The notes under the pieces are model-generated. The model saw nothing but the letters and a program-made list of their open reading frames with translations, was not told the origin of the DNA and searched no databases. The position numbers and the translations under genes were made by a program. Shown piece by piece: positions 8,757 through 17,021 of a stretch of DNA of 64,000 bases; position 1 is the first letter of the stretch; each line of letters opens with the position of its first letter. Source of the stretch: CAXXXW01 sp963665555 (lineage in GTDB: Bacteria; Pseudomonadota; Alphaproteobacteria; Thalassobaculales; Thalassobaculaceae); NCBI GenBank assembly GCA_963665555.2, contig OY762308.1, positions 2,356,001 through 2,420,000 of the forward strand, read 5' to 3'.

Positions 8757-9869
8757 TTACGGGAGCTCGTAGCCCTCCTTGCCCAGCTTGATCTTGTAGA
8801 GGCTCTTGCCGGACGTGACGTAGAGCACGTCCCGCTCGACGCCGCGGCCGAAGCCGACATTGGTCGGCAGTTCCTCGCCCGTCGAGATAAAGGCGAGTTC
8901 GTTGCCGTCCTTGTCGCGCACGGCGATGCCGGGGCGGTGCTCGCAGCGCTCGGCCATGTAGATGTTGCCGTCGACATCGGCGACCAGGCCGTCGGGACCG
9001 CTGCACGGCTTGCCCGGGTAGAGTTCCGAGTAGTCGATGACGACCCGGCGGTTGCTCACCGTGCCGTCGGCGTTCAGGTCGTAGGCCTGCAGCAGGTGCC
9101 GGCTCACCGTCGGCGCCTGGTCGGTCTCGTCCAGCTGCATGAAGCCGAGCCAGCCGTTGTCGTTGCTCACGACGTAGAGCGTCGACTGGTCCGGCGAGAC
9201 CAGGACGCCGTTGGTCTTGCCGCCGTTGGTGACGATGCGGTCGACGGTCCCGTCGGGGTCCAGCCGGTAAACGGCGAAGCCCGGCTGGAAGACCGGCTCG
9301 TGCCCGAGATAGCGCGGGTCGGAGAAATAGATCCGGCCCTGCTCGTCGATCGTAATGTCGTTGAGCGCGTTGTACGACTTGCCGTTGTAGACGCCGGACA
9401 GGATGTACGTCTTGCCGCTCGCCATGTCGGTCTTGACCAGCATCCGGCCGCCGTAGTCGGCGCCGAGCGCGGCCAGCATGTTGCCGTCGCGGTCGAACTT
9501 GATGCCGTTCGACATGCCGCTCGGGCTCCGGAAGATCGTCGTGTCGCCCGACGCCGGGTCGTAGCGCCAGATGTTGCCCGCCTGCGGGTAGAGGCCCGAC
9601 GGGTCCCTGCAGAACTTGGTGAAGGTGATGTCGCTGAAATACATGTAGCCGTCGTGGCCGGCGGCGACCCCTTCGGTGAGCAGGCAGCCGCCGTCGAAGA
9701 GGCGCATCAGCGCCGAACCCGCCGGCACGATGTCGCCGGCCCCCGCGGGCGCGGGGAAGCCGGCGTCCTCGCCGGCGTACCAGGAGCCGTGTTCGTGGGC
9801 GGCCGCCGGCGCCGACCACGCCAGGGCCAGGGCGGCGATGGCCATGGAGGCCGTTTTGTGGATGCGCAT
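8757..9869 (-). CDS. exported SMP-30/gluconolactonase-like beta-propeller protein
   Basis: Protein of 370 residues with a clear signal peptide (basic start, hydrophobic core, AAA cleavage region before HEHGSW), so periplasmic or secreted. The rest shows repeated blades typical of the SMP-30/gluconolactonase/strictosidine synthase group: SNGIKFDRDGNM, LNDITIDEQGRIYFSDPRY, TNGVLVSPDQSTLYV and SGPDGLVADVDGNIYMAE. Members hydrolyse lactones using a divalent metal; the N and D residues in these loops are the expected ligands. The ATG at 9869 follows AGGGAG. It is a single-gene unit between the dehalogenase remnant and the permease gene. Confidence 0.87.
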   Translation of the reverse strand: MRIHKTASMAIAALALAWSAPAAAHEHGSWYAGEDAGFPAPAGAGDIVPAGSALMRLFDGGCLLTEGVAAGHDGYMYFSDITFTKFCRDPSGLYPQAGNIWRYDPASGDTTIFRSPSGMSNGIKFDRDGNMLAALGADYGGRMLVKTDMASGKTYILSGVYNGKSYNALNDITIDEQGRIYFSDPRYLGHEPVFQPGFAVYRLDPDGTVDRIVTNGGKTNGVLVSPDQSTLYVVSNDNGWLGFMQLDETDQAPTVSRHLLQAYDLNADGTVSNRRVVIDYSELYPGKPCSGPDGLVADVDGNIYMAERCEHRPGIAVRDKDGNELAFISTGEELPTNVGFGRGVERDVLYVTSGKSLYKIKLGKEGYELP

Positions 9870-10049
9870 GTCGATATGCTCCCTTCCGTTGCCGGACGAA
9901 CGAGGGGGCCGCCGGCGGTTCCCGCCGGGGCCCGCGGCGGTCGTCGCGGCCCGTGCAAGCCCCGCGAGGGCGGGGCGGTCCCGGCAACATAGCATACCGG
10001 TCCGGCCGCGTTGGCGACGGGCCGCGGCCTCGCCGCCGCCGTTCCGGCG

Positions 10050-11795
10050 TCACGCCGGCTTCGGGGCCTCCACGCGGACGGTCACGATGTCGGCGTCGTG
10101 GTATTGCTGGTGGCGGATCGAGGAGGTGAGGTGCCGGAGCAGCCGCAGCGAGACCTCCCGTTCGATCGATTCGTCGGCCGCCGGCTCGCCGAGCAGCGCG
10201 AGCCGGTCCTGGAGGTTGTCGCCTTCCGTCGAGGCGACGAATTCGAGGAGCGCGCCGTCGTCCTCCCTTCGCGCGACCACGAGCAGCCGCCGCCTTTCGC
10301 GCCGCGCCTCGTCCCCGTCCCGGTCCAGCAGCGTCAGCAGGGTCTCCTCGCCGACGGCTTCGAGCCGGTCCGCCATCGCCGCGCCCCAGCCGCCGCGAGA
10401 GGCGAAGTCGCGCAGGAACGCGCCGATCGTCTCCAGCGCCGAGTTGTCGAACGCGACCTCGATCCGGCGCCGGCGCGGTTTCGTCAGTTCGGAGAAGACG
10501 GTCATGACGATGGCGGCGAGGCCGCCGGCCATCATCCCGTTGCGCAGGTGGCCGTCGGCGAATTCCGCCACGTATTCGGGAAAGATCGCGCCGTTCTGGA
10601 AACCGACGCCGATCCAGAAGGCGATGCCGGCGATCGCGCCCTTGCGGTAGTCCAGCCCGTCCTGGACGACGATCCTCATGCCGATGACGAAGATGGTCGC
10701 CATCATGATCGTGACGAAGGCCGCGACGACCGGACCCGGTATCGCCAGGATCGCGGCGAGCGCCTTCGGAAGGAACGCCAGCGCGATGGCCATCGCGCCC
10801 AGCGCGACCCCGATGCTCCGCGACGCGATCCCGGTGAGTTCGACCACCGACGCGCCGGTCGGGCGGAAACCGACCGGCATCGTGCCCGCGAGGCCGGACA
10901 GCAGGTTGCCGACGCCGTCCGCCGCCACCGCGCCCTGCACTTCGCGGAAGTCCACCGCCCGGACCGGGCGCCAGGACACGCGCTGGATGGCGAGCGTGCC
11001 GCTCAGGGTCTGGATCGTGCAGATCAGCGCGACGAACAGGAACGCCGGCAGAAGCGCCCAGAATGCCGGGCCGAAGCCCAGGTCCAGGCCCGGCCATTCG
11101 GCCGCGGGAACGCCGATCCAGGGCGCGGCGGCGACGCGGCCGAAATCGTAGAGGCCGAAAAACGCGCCGACGGCCGAACCGGCGGCGACGCCGACTATCG
11201 GCGCCCAGAGGCGCAGCGGCCCCCTCGCCGTCAACACGATGCCGACGACGACGGCCAGGGTCGCGAAGGCGGTCAGCGGCGCGGCCGGCCCGGCCGTCCC
11301 GGCCGGCACGTTCTCCAGCTGGCCGAAGATGACCGGCATCACCGTGACCGGCGTCAGCATGATGACCGTTCCGGTGACGGTGGGCGTCAGGACCCGCCGG
11401 AACAGCGCCAGCCGCGCCGAGAAGGCGAACTGGAAAAGCGCCAGGGCCACCATCAGGACGGCGAGCAGGGCCGGGCCGCCCGCGACGAGCGCCGCGACGC
11501 AGACCGCGATGGCGGCGCCGGAGGTTCCCGTCGTCAGGATGTAGCCGGCGCCGATCCGGCCCACCCGGACCGCCTGCAACAGCATGGTCGCGCCGCAGGC
11601 GACGACGGAGGCGGAAACGCCCCAGAGCAGGACCGATTCGGCCTGCCCGGCGGACCGGAAAACGATCGTCGGCATCAGAACCATGCCCGGCAGGACAAGG
11701 CCCGCGAGCTGCAGGCCGAGGCCGAGGGCGAGCGCCGCCGGGATTTTGCGGTCGGGGGAACGGCTGGCGCCGGAGCCGGGGGCGGGCGTGGCCAT
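10050..11795 (-). CDS. NCS2-family nucleobase permease with cytoplasmic C-terminal domain
   Basis: Protein of 581 residues. The first about 430 residues are a multi-spanning transporter of the nucleobase:cation symporter-2 (xanthine/uracil, SLC23) type, with the QTLSG, FREVQGAVAADGVGN and ASRSIGVALG segments characteristic of the core and gate domains. A soluble C-terminal part of about 140 residues follows (RRIEVAFDNSALETIGAFL onward), with LEAVGEETLLTLL and LRLLRHLTSSIRHQQY. It resembles a degenerate anti-sigma/GHKL ATPase-like fold, so the transporter may carry a regulatory or sensory tail. The transported base is unknown. The domain assignment of the tail is inference. Confidence 0.85.
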   Translation of the reverse strand: MATPAPGSGASRSPDRKIPAALALGLGLQLAGLVLPGMVLMPTIVFRSAGQAESVLLWGVSASVVACGATMLLQAVRVGRIGAGYILTTGTSGAAIAVCVAALVAGGPALLAVLMVALALFQFAFSARLALFRRVLTPTVTGTVIMLTPVTVMPVIFGQLENVPAGTAGPAAPLTAFATLAVVVGIVLTARGPLRLWAPIVGVAAGSAVGAFFGLYDFGRVAAAPWIGVPAAEWPGLDLGFGPAFWALLPAFLFVALICTIQTLSGTLAIQRVSWRPVRAVDFREVQGAVAADGVGNLLSGLAGTMPVGFRPTGASVVELTGIASRSIGVALGAMAIALAFLPKALAAILAIPGPVVAAFVTIMMATIFVIGMRIVVQDGLDYRKGAIAGIAFWIGVGFQNGAIFPEYVAEFADGHLRNGMMAGGLAAIVMTVFSELTKPRRRRIEVAFDNSALETIGAFLRDFASRGGWGAAMADRLEAVGEETLLTLLDRDGDEARRERRRLLVVARREDDGALLEFVASTEGDNLQDRLALLGEPAADESIEREVSLRLLRHLTSSIRHQQYHDADIVTVRVEAPKPA

Positions 11796-11927
11796 GCGCG
11801 GAGTATTTTCGATTCGCGCCCGCGAGGCAATCGCCGCCGCGGCGCGGCGCGGACCGTCGCGGTGGCGGGAACCCGGAAACGCCGCTACACTTGTGCTCCC
11901 GTAACCCCGTCAGGGAGGACACGCCCA

Positions 11928-12227
11928 ATGTACTTCGCGATTTTCGTGACCGACAAGCCCGGTATGCAACAGGCGCGCGCCGACACGGTGCACGAGTTCC
12001 AAGCGTGGATGGACGACCACCCGGACCATCCCGGCGTGACCGTCCTCCTCGGAGGGCCGACGATGGCCGACGACGGGGAAACCATGAACGGCGGCCTCCA
12101 GGTGATCGAGGCCCCCTCGCTCGAGGCGGCGCGGGCCTTCGACGCCGACAGCCCCTTCCGGAAGGCGGGCGTCGTCGCCGAATCCGTCGTCGCGCGGTGG
12201 GACTGGAGGAGGGGCCGCCCCGGTTAG
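11928..12227 (+). CDS. YciI family protein
   Basis: Protein of 99 residues of the YciI/YCII family, a small ferredoxin-like fold related to muconolactone isomerases. Visible features are the N-terminal strand MYFAIFVTDK, HEFQAW, the GGPTMADDG turn and the C-terminal segment RAFDADSPFRKAGV, which is strongly conserved in the family (FxxxDPxxxAG). Its biochemical role is generally unknown. AGGGAGG lies about ten bases before the ATG. It is divergent from the NCS2 permease and precedes the TRAP operon on the same strand after 109 bases. Confidence 0.85.
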   Translation: MYFAIFVTDKPGMQQARADTVHEFQAWMDDHPDHPGVTVLLGGPTMADDGETMNGGLQVIEAPSLEAARAFDADSPFRKAGVVAESVVARWDWRRGRPG

Positions 12228-12336
12228 GCGCCTCGACCCCCGCCCGTCCGGCGGAGCCGTCCGGCCTCGGGAAGCGACGCCCGGCGCGCCGCTTCGCGTC
12301 CCGCCGGCCCCCGGGGGGAGTCCACGGGAGACAAGG

Positions 12337-13374
12337 ATGAACGCGATTCGACGTTTCGCGGCCCGCGCGGCCCTTGCGTCGTTCGCCGCGGCGCTGGCCG
12401 GCCTGGCGCCGAACGGCGCGGACGCGGAACGGATTACGCTCCGGCTGCACAATTTCAACTCGCCCAAGGCGATCGCCAACCGGCTGTTCATGCGGCCCTG
12501 GGCCGAGGAGATCGAGCGCAAGACCGGGGGCAGGGTCAGGGTCCAGGTGTTTCCCGCCATGCAACTCGGCGGCAAGCCCTCGGACCTCTACGGGCAGGCG
12601 CGCGACGGCGCGGTGGATATCGCCTGGACGGTTCCCGGCTATTCGCCGGGGCGGTTTCCGCTCACGGAGGCGTTCGAACTGCCCTTCGTCGCCGGCGACG
12701 CCGTGGCGACCAGCCAGGCGCTGACCGAGTTCCACCGAAAGTGGATGAAGGACGAATACGGCGACACCCACCCGCTGGTGTTCCACACCACCGCGCGCAC
12801 CCATATCCATACCTCGCGGAAACCGGTTCGCACGCTGGAGGACTTCGAGGGCTTGAAGATCCGCTCCCCCTCGCGGATCGCCGGCGAGGTGTTCGCCGCG
12901 TTCGGCGCCGTCTCGGTCGGGATGCCGATCCCGGCGGTGTACGAGGCCCTGTCCCGGGGCGTGGTCGAGGGGATCGCGGTCCCCTGGACCATCATGCGCC
13001 CCTTCCGCCTGCACGAGGTGACGGATTTCCACACCGAGGTCGGCCTCCTCAATGTCCAGTTCGTGATGGCGATGAACAAGGCGCGCTACGAGGGATTGCC
13101 GCCGGACATCAGGGCCGTCATCGACGACAGCACCGGGATCGCGCTGGCCAAACGGCTCGGCCGGCTGTGGGAGGACGACGAGGCGCCGGGCCGGGCGATC
13201 GCGGTCGAGCGGGGCCATCCGATCCTGTCGCTCCCCGAGGCGGAGCGGGAGCGCTGGGCGCGGGCGAGCCAGGCGGTCGTCGACCGCTGGGTGGAGAAGG
13301 TCGGCGCCATGGGGCACGACGGGCGGATGCTGCTCGCCGAGGCGAAGCGCCTGGTCGCCAAGTACAGCGACTGA
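12337..13374 (+). CDS. dctP: TRAP transporter substrate-binding protein (DctP family)
   Basis: Periplasmic solute receptor of 345 residues for a TRAP transporter. The N-terminus is a signal peptide ending near AERITLRLHNF. Family landmarks include RPWAEEIERKTGGRVRVQVFP, LKIRSPSR, the substrate-carboxylate-binding Arg within this segment, and GMPIPAVYEALSRGVVEG. The ligand is unknown; DctP receptors usually bind organic acids. The two membrane subunits follow directly (19-base gap, then a 4-base overlap), making a complete three-gene TRAP operon. Confidence 0.92.
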   Translation: MNAIRRFAARAALASFAAALAGLAPNGADAERITLRLHNFNSPKAIANRLFMRPWAEEIERKTGGRVRVQVFPAMQLGGKPSDLYGQARDGAVDIAWTVPGYSPGRFPLTEAFELPFVAGDAVATSQALTEFHRKWMKDEYGDTHPLVFHTTARTHIHTSRKPVRTLEDFEGLKIRSPSRIAGEVFAAFGAVSVGMPIPAVYEALSRGVVEGIAVPWTIMRPFRLHEVTDFHTEVGLLNVQFVMAMNKARYEGLPPDIRAVIDDSTGIALAKRLGRLWEDDEAPGRAIAVERGHPILSLPEAERERWARASQAVVDRWVEKVGAMGHDGRMLLAEAKRLVAKYSD

Positions 13375-13393
13375 CCGCGCCGGCAAGCGGGCG

Positions 13394-13933
13394 ATGCACG
13401 GCGACGAGGAAAGAGCCGCGCGGCCCGGACCGGCCCCGTCCCCGGCGGAGCGCCGCGCCGAAGCCGCCATCGAGCGCCTGACCGAGGCGCTCGCGATGGC
13501 GGGCGGCCTGATCCTGACCGGGGTCGCGGCGATGACCGTGGCCAGCGTCGCCGGACGCTATCTCTTCGGCGCGCCGATCCCCGGCGACTACGAGATCACC
13601 GAACTGGCCTGCGGCGTCGCGATATTCGCCTTCTTTCCCTATTGCCACCTGAAGGACGCCAACATCGTCGTCGGGTTCTTCGCCGGGGGGCTGCCCCGGC
13701 GTTTCAGGGCGGCGCTGGACGCGGCGCACAACCTCGTGTTCGTCGCGGTCGCGGCGCTGATCGCGTGGCGCCTCGGCGTCGGCGCCATGCACAAGCTCGG
13801 GGACGGCGAGACGACCGTGTTTCTCGGCATTCCGGTCCATTGGGGCTACTTCCCGGCGCTGGCCGGGGCGGCGTGGCTGACCGCGGTCTGCGCCTGGACG
13901 TTGCGCCGGCGCCTGCGCGAGCTCGCGCGATGA
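13394..13933 (+). CDS. dctQ: TRAP transporter small permease (DctQ)
   Basis: Inner-membrane protein of 179 residues with four predicted membrane helices (around residues 36-56, 73-92, 112-132 and 150-168), as in DctQ subunits. The conserved segment GDYEITELACGVAIFAFFPY is present. It forms the membrane complex with DctM. Its stop overlaps the start of dctM (ATGA), consistent with translational coupling. Confidence 0.9.
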   Translation: MHGDEERAARPGPAPSPAERRAEAAIERLTEALAMAGGLILTGVAAMTVASVAGRYLFGAPIPGDYEITELACGVAIFAFFPYCHLKDANIVVGFFAGGLPRRFRAALDAAHNLVFVAVAALIAWRLGVGAMHKLGDGETTVFLGIPVHWGYFPALAGAAWLTAVCAWTLRRRLRELAR

Positions 13934-15246
13934 CCGACATCGCTTTCGGCGGGGTCATGTTCGGCGTCTGCCTGGTGCTGATCGCCTTTCGAATGCCGGT
14001 CGCGCTGGCCATGTTCGTCGTCGGCGGCGTCGGCTTCGCCTCGCTCGCGGGATGGCCCGCGTTTCTCGCCCTGCTCAACGACGCGACCTTCGGCCGGGTG
14101 TCGGGCTACACGCTGTCGGTGGTGCCGTTGTTTCTGCTGATGGGGCAGTTCGCGACCCGGGCCGGACTCGGCCGCTCGCTGTTCGACGCGGCCCGCGCCT
14201 GGGTGGGGCATCGCCGCGGCGGGCTGGCCATATCGACCGTCTGCGGTTGCGCGGTGTTCGGCTCCATCTGCGGCTCGTCCTTCGCGACCGGGGCGACGAT
14301 GGCCTCGGTGGCGCTGCCGGAGATGAAGCGGCACGGCTATTCCGGGGCGCTGGCCACCGGCTCGCTGGCCGCCGGCGGCACGCTCGGCATCCTGATCCCG
14401 CCATCGGTGATCCTGGTGATCTACGCGATCATCGCGGAGCAGTCGATCGGCAAGCTGTTCCTCGCCGCGCTGATCCCCGGCGTTATCGCCACGCTCGGCT
14501 ACGCCGCCGCGATCGCCGTCTATGTCCGCTTCAGGCCCGAAGCGGGTCCGGTCGTCGCCGCCGCGCCGCTCGGCGAGCGCGTGCGCAGCCTGGGCGCGGT
14601 GGCGCCGGTCGCGGCGATCTTCCTGCTCGTGATCGGCGGCATCTATCTCGGCGTGTTCACCCCGACCGAGGGCGCCGCGATCGGGGCGGCGGCGACCGCC
14701 GCGCTGGCGCTGGCCTACGGGCGGCTGACCTGGGCGAACTTCGCGGCGAGCGTGTTCGAGACCGCGAAGGCCACCGGGGCGATCTTCCTGATCCTGATCG
14801 GCGCGGGGGTTTACAACGGGTTTCTCGCGCTGTCCCAGATTCCGGTCGAACTGGCCGGCGCGTTCGCGGGATCGGGGCTGGCGCCGATGTCGATCCTGGT
14901 CGGCATCCTGCTCGTCTATCTGGTCCTCGGCTGCGTGATGGACAGCCTGGCCATGATCCTGCTGACGGTGCCGGTGTTCTTCCCCCTGGTGACCGGTCTC
15001 GATTTCGGCCTGACCGAGGAGGAGATCGCGATCTGGTTCGGCATCCTGGCGCTGATCGTCGTCGAGGTCGGGCTGATAACCCCGCCCATCGGCCTCAATG
15101 TCTATGTGATCAACGCGCTCGCCGACGGCGTTCCGCTCGGCGAATCGTTCAGGGGCGTCGTCCCGTTCCTGTTGAGCGATTTCGTCCGCGTCGCGCTCAT
15201 TCTGGCCCTGCCGGCGACCTGCCTTTGGCTGCCGGGACTGATTTGA
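13930..15246 (+). CDS. dctM: TRAP transporter large permease (DctM)
   Basis: Inner-membrane transport subunit of 438 residues with about a dozen hydrophobic helices. Signature segments are FGSICGSSFATGATMASVALPEM (split across helices), GGTLGILIPPSVILVIYA, FTPTEGAAIGA, and GLITPPIGLNVYVINA. It couples substrate uptake to a sodium or proton gradient using the DctP receptor. A longer upstream frame is a shadow of dctQ; the ATG at 13930 overlaps the dctQ stop by four bases. Confidence 0.92.
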   Translation: MTDIAFGGVMFGVCLVLIAFRMPVALAMFVVGGVGFASLAGWPAFLALLNDATFGRVSGYTLSVVPLFLLMGQFATRAGLGRSLFDAARAWVGHRRGGLAISTVCGCAVFGSICGSSFATGATMASVALPEMKRHGYSGALATGSLAAGGTLGILIPPSVILVIYAIIAEQSIGKLFLAALIPGVIATLGYAAAIAVYVRFRPEAGPVVAAAPLGERVRSLGAVAPVAAIFLLVIGGIYLGVFTPTEGAAIGAAATAALALAYGRLTWANFAASVFETAKATGAIFLILIGAGVYNGFLALSQIPVELAGAFAGSGLAPMSILVGILLVYLVLGCVMDSLAMILLTVPVFFPLVTGLDFGLTEEEIAIWFGILALIVVEVGLITPPIGLNVYVINALADGVPLGESFRGVVPFLLSDFVRVALILALPATCLWLPGLI

Positions 15247-15346
15247 CGCCTCGTCCGGCCGGGGGCCGGGCGGCGTCGGAGCCTGGGGCAACGGTTGCGC
15301 TTGGGGCCGGCGCCGGGGCGCGGGCGGCGCGATGCTCGGGCGAATC

Positions 15347-15358
15347 TTTCCGCGGAAA
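15347..15358. repeat. 12-base palindrome upstream of imuB
   Basis: TTTCCGCGGAAA is a perfect palindrome followed by further A residues, between dctM and the imuB promoter. It could be a protein-binding site; no regulator is identifiable. It is too short to act as a terminator. Confidence 0.3.
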
Positions 15359-15376
15359 AAATCTTCGACAGGGGGG

Positions 15377-15406
15377 TTGCGGTTCCCGGGCGTGCGTTTC
15401 TAATAT
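15377..15406 (+). promoter_or_regulatory. predicted sigma70-type promoter of imuB-dnaE2
   Basis: TTGCGG (15377-15382) and TAATAT (15401-15406) are separated by 18 bases. The predicted transcription start, about seven bases after the -10 box, falls on or next to the A of the imuB ATG at 15413, which would make the message leaderless. A match to the alphaproteobacterial LexA box lies immediately downstream. Confidence 0.6.
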
Positions 15407-15435
15407 GTTCTTATGAGAACGAACGAGCAACGAAC
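15407..15435. promoter_or_regulatory. predicted LexA/SOS operator at imuB start
   Basis: GAAC at 15421-15424 and GAAC at 15432-15435 are separated by seven bases. GAACN7GAAC is the reverse complement of the alphaproteobacterial LexA box GTTCN7GTTC. A second palindrome, GTTC-TTATGA-GAAC (15407-15420), overlaps the predicted transcription and translation start. LexA control of imuB/dnaE2 is established in related bacteria; occupancy here is inferred. Confidence 0.6.
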
Positions 15436-17002
15436 TTCCCTCCCCGCGCGCCGGCGCGTGCTTTGCCTCTGGCTGCCGTGGCTGTCGGTCGAGCGGCTGC
15501 GGCGCGCTGGCGGGGCGGCCGGCGACAGGCCGGCGGCGCTGGCGCGGGACGCGCGCGGAAGGCGCGTCGTCGCGGCGGCCTGCCCGCGCGCCATGGCGGC
15601 CGGGATCGGCCCCGGCCGGGCGCTGGCCGACGCGCTCGCCCTCGCGCCGGGGCTGCGCGTCGCCGAGGCCGATCCGGCGGCGGACCGCGCCGCGCTCGAC
15701 CGTCTGGCCGACTGGTGCGGCCGCTACACGCCCGCCGTCGCCCCGGACCCGGAAGGCGGCGCGGCGGCGGACGGGATGGGCGGCGACGGCGGGCTGCTTC
15801 TGGACATCGCCGGCTGCGCCCACCTGTTCGGCGGCGAGGCGGCGCTGCTCGACGACGCCCTGAACCGCCTCGCCGGCCTCGGCTGGACCGCGCGGGCCGC
15901 GCTCGCCGACACGGCCGGCGCGGCCTGGGCGCTGGCGCGCTTCGGCGACGGGCGGGCGCGGATCGTCCCCTCCGGCGGGCAGCGCGCCGCGATCGCGCCG
16001 CTGCCGCTCGCCGCGCTCAGGCTGCCCCCGGCGGCGGCGGAGGGGCTGGAGCGGGTCGGGTTGCGCCGGGTCGCGGACCTGTTCGACACGCCGCGCGCGC
16101 CGCTCGCCGCGCGGTTCGGGCCGGTTCCGGCGCGCCGGCTCGCCCAGGCGCTGGGGGAGGAGCCGGAGCCGCTTTCCCCCCGCGCGCCGGCCGTCCCGCG
16201 CCGCGTCCGCCTGTCCCTGCCGGAGCCGGTGGCGACGGCGGAGGACATCGCCCGCCTCGCGCGCCGCCTGCTGGGACGGCTGGTCGAGCGGCTGGCGCGG
16301 GAGGACCTGGGCGCGCGCCGCCTGCGGCTGGTCTTCTACCGGACCGACGGGGAGACGCGCCGCCTCTCGATCGGGACCGTCCGGGCGAGCCGCGACGCCG
16401 ACGCGCTGCTCCGCCTGTTCGCCGAACATTTCGACAGGGTCGATCCCGGCTTCGGCATCGACGCGGCGGCGCTGGAGGCGGTCGCGGTCGAGCCGTTCCG
16501 GGGCGAGCAGGCCGGCCTCGGCGCCGCGCCGGCGGCGCGCGCGCTCGACGGGCTGGCGGACCTGCTGGCCAGCCGCCTCGGACCGGGCGCGGTCGCGCGC
16601 CCCGCGCCCCGCGAGAGCCACGCGCCGGAACGGGCCGAGACCCGCCTCCCCGCCGGCGCGGAGGGGGAAGGCGGCGCGGCCCCCTGGCCGGCGGACGCGC
16701 CCGGCCCCGGCGCCCCTCGCCCGGCCCGGCTGCTGCGCCGCCCGGAGCCGGTGGAGGCGGTGGCCCTGCTGCCGGACCGCCCGCCGGTCCGCTTCCGCTG
16801 GCGCGGCGTCGAATACCGGGTCGTCCGCGCCGCCGGTCCCGAACGGATCGCGCCGGAATGGTGGCGCGCCGGCGCGCCGCCGGCGACGCGCGACTATTTC
16901 CGGGTCGAGGACAGCGAGGGGCGGCGCTACTGGCTGTTCCGCGAGGGCCTGTCCGAGCGGGGCGAGGCGCCGGCCTGGCGCCTGCACGGCCTCTTCGCCT
17001 GA
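15413..17002 (+). CDS. imuB: ImuB-type inactive Y-family DNA polymerase
   Basis: Protein of 529 residues of the ImuB family, the Y-family polymerase-like hub of the SOS mutasome that links DnaE2 to the beta clamp. The N-terminal RRVLCLWLPWLSVERL replaces the catalytic acidic DxD of active Y-family enzymes, as is normal for ImuB. LLLDIAGCAHLFGGE near residue 120 and the C-terminal segments VRFRWRGVEYRV and TRDYFRVEDSEGRRYWLFRE are family hallmarks. dnaE2 follows after 19 bases. No imuA gene precedes it: a TRAP permease lies directly upstream. The start may be leaderless; a GTG at 15458 is a possible alternative. Confidence 0.9.
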   Translation: MRTNEQRTSLPARRRVLCLWLPWLSVERLRRAGGAAGDRPAALARDARGRRVVAAACPRAMAAGIGPGRALADALALAPGLRVAEADPAADRAALDRLADWCGRYTPAVAPDPEGGAAADGMGGDGGLLLDIAGCAHLFGGEAALLDDALNRLAGLGWTARAALADTAGAAWALARFGDGRARIVPSGGQRAAIAPLPLAALRLPPAAAEGLERVGLRRVADLFDTPRAPLAARFGPVPARRLAQALGEEPEPLSPRAPAVPRRVRLSLPEPVATAEDIARLARRLLGRLVERLAREDLGARRLRLVFYRTDGETRRLSIGTVRASRDADALLRLFAEHFDRVDPGFGIDAAALEAVAVEPFRGEQAGLGAAPAARALDGLADLLASRLGPGAVARPAPRESHAPERAETRLPAGAEGEGGAAPWPADAPGPGAPRPARLLRRPEPVEAVALLPDRPPVRFRWRGVEYRVVRAAGPERIAPEWWRAGAPPATRDYFRVEDSEGRRYWLFREGLSERGEAPAWRLHGLFA

Positions 17003-17021
17003 CGCGCGCCGGAGCGCCGCC

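Noticed and set aside
8638..13470. A 1610-codon open frame on the minus strand
   Set aside because: Same GC artefact; it is out of frame or antisense to the SMP-30, permease, YciI and TRAP genes and shows no domain motifs.
15413..15460. GTG at 15458 as the imuB start instead of the ATG at 15413
   Set aside because: No ribosome-binding site precedes the GTG, and the promoter position fits a leaderless start at the ATG; the alternative is mentioned but not preferred.
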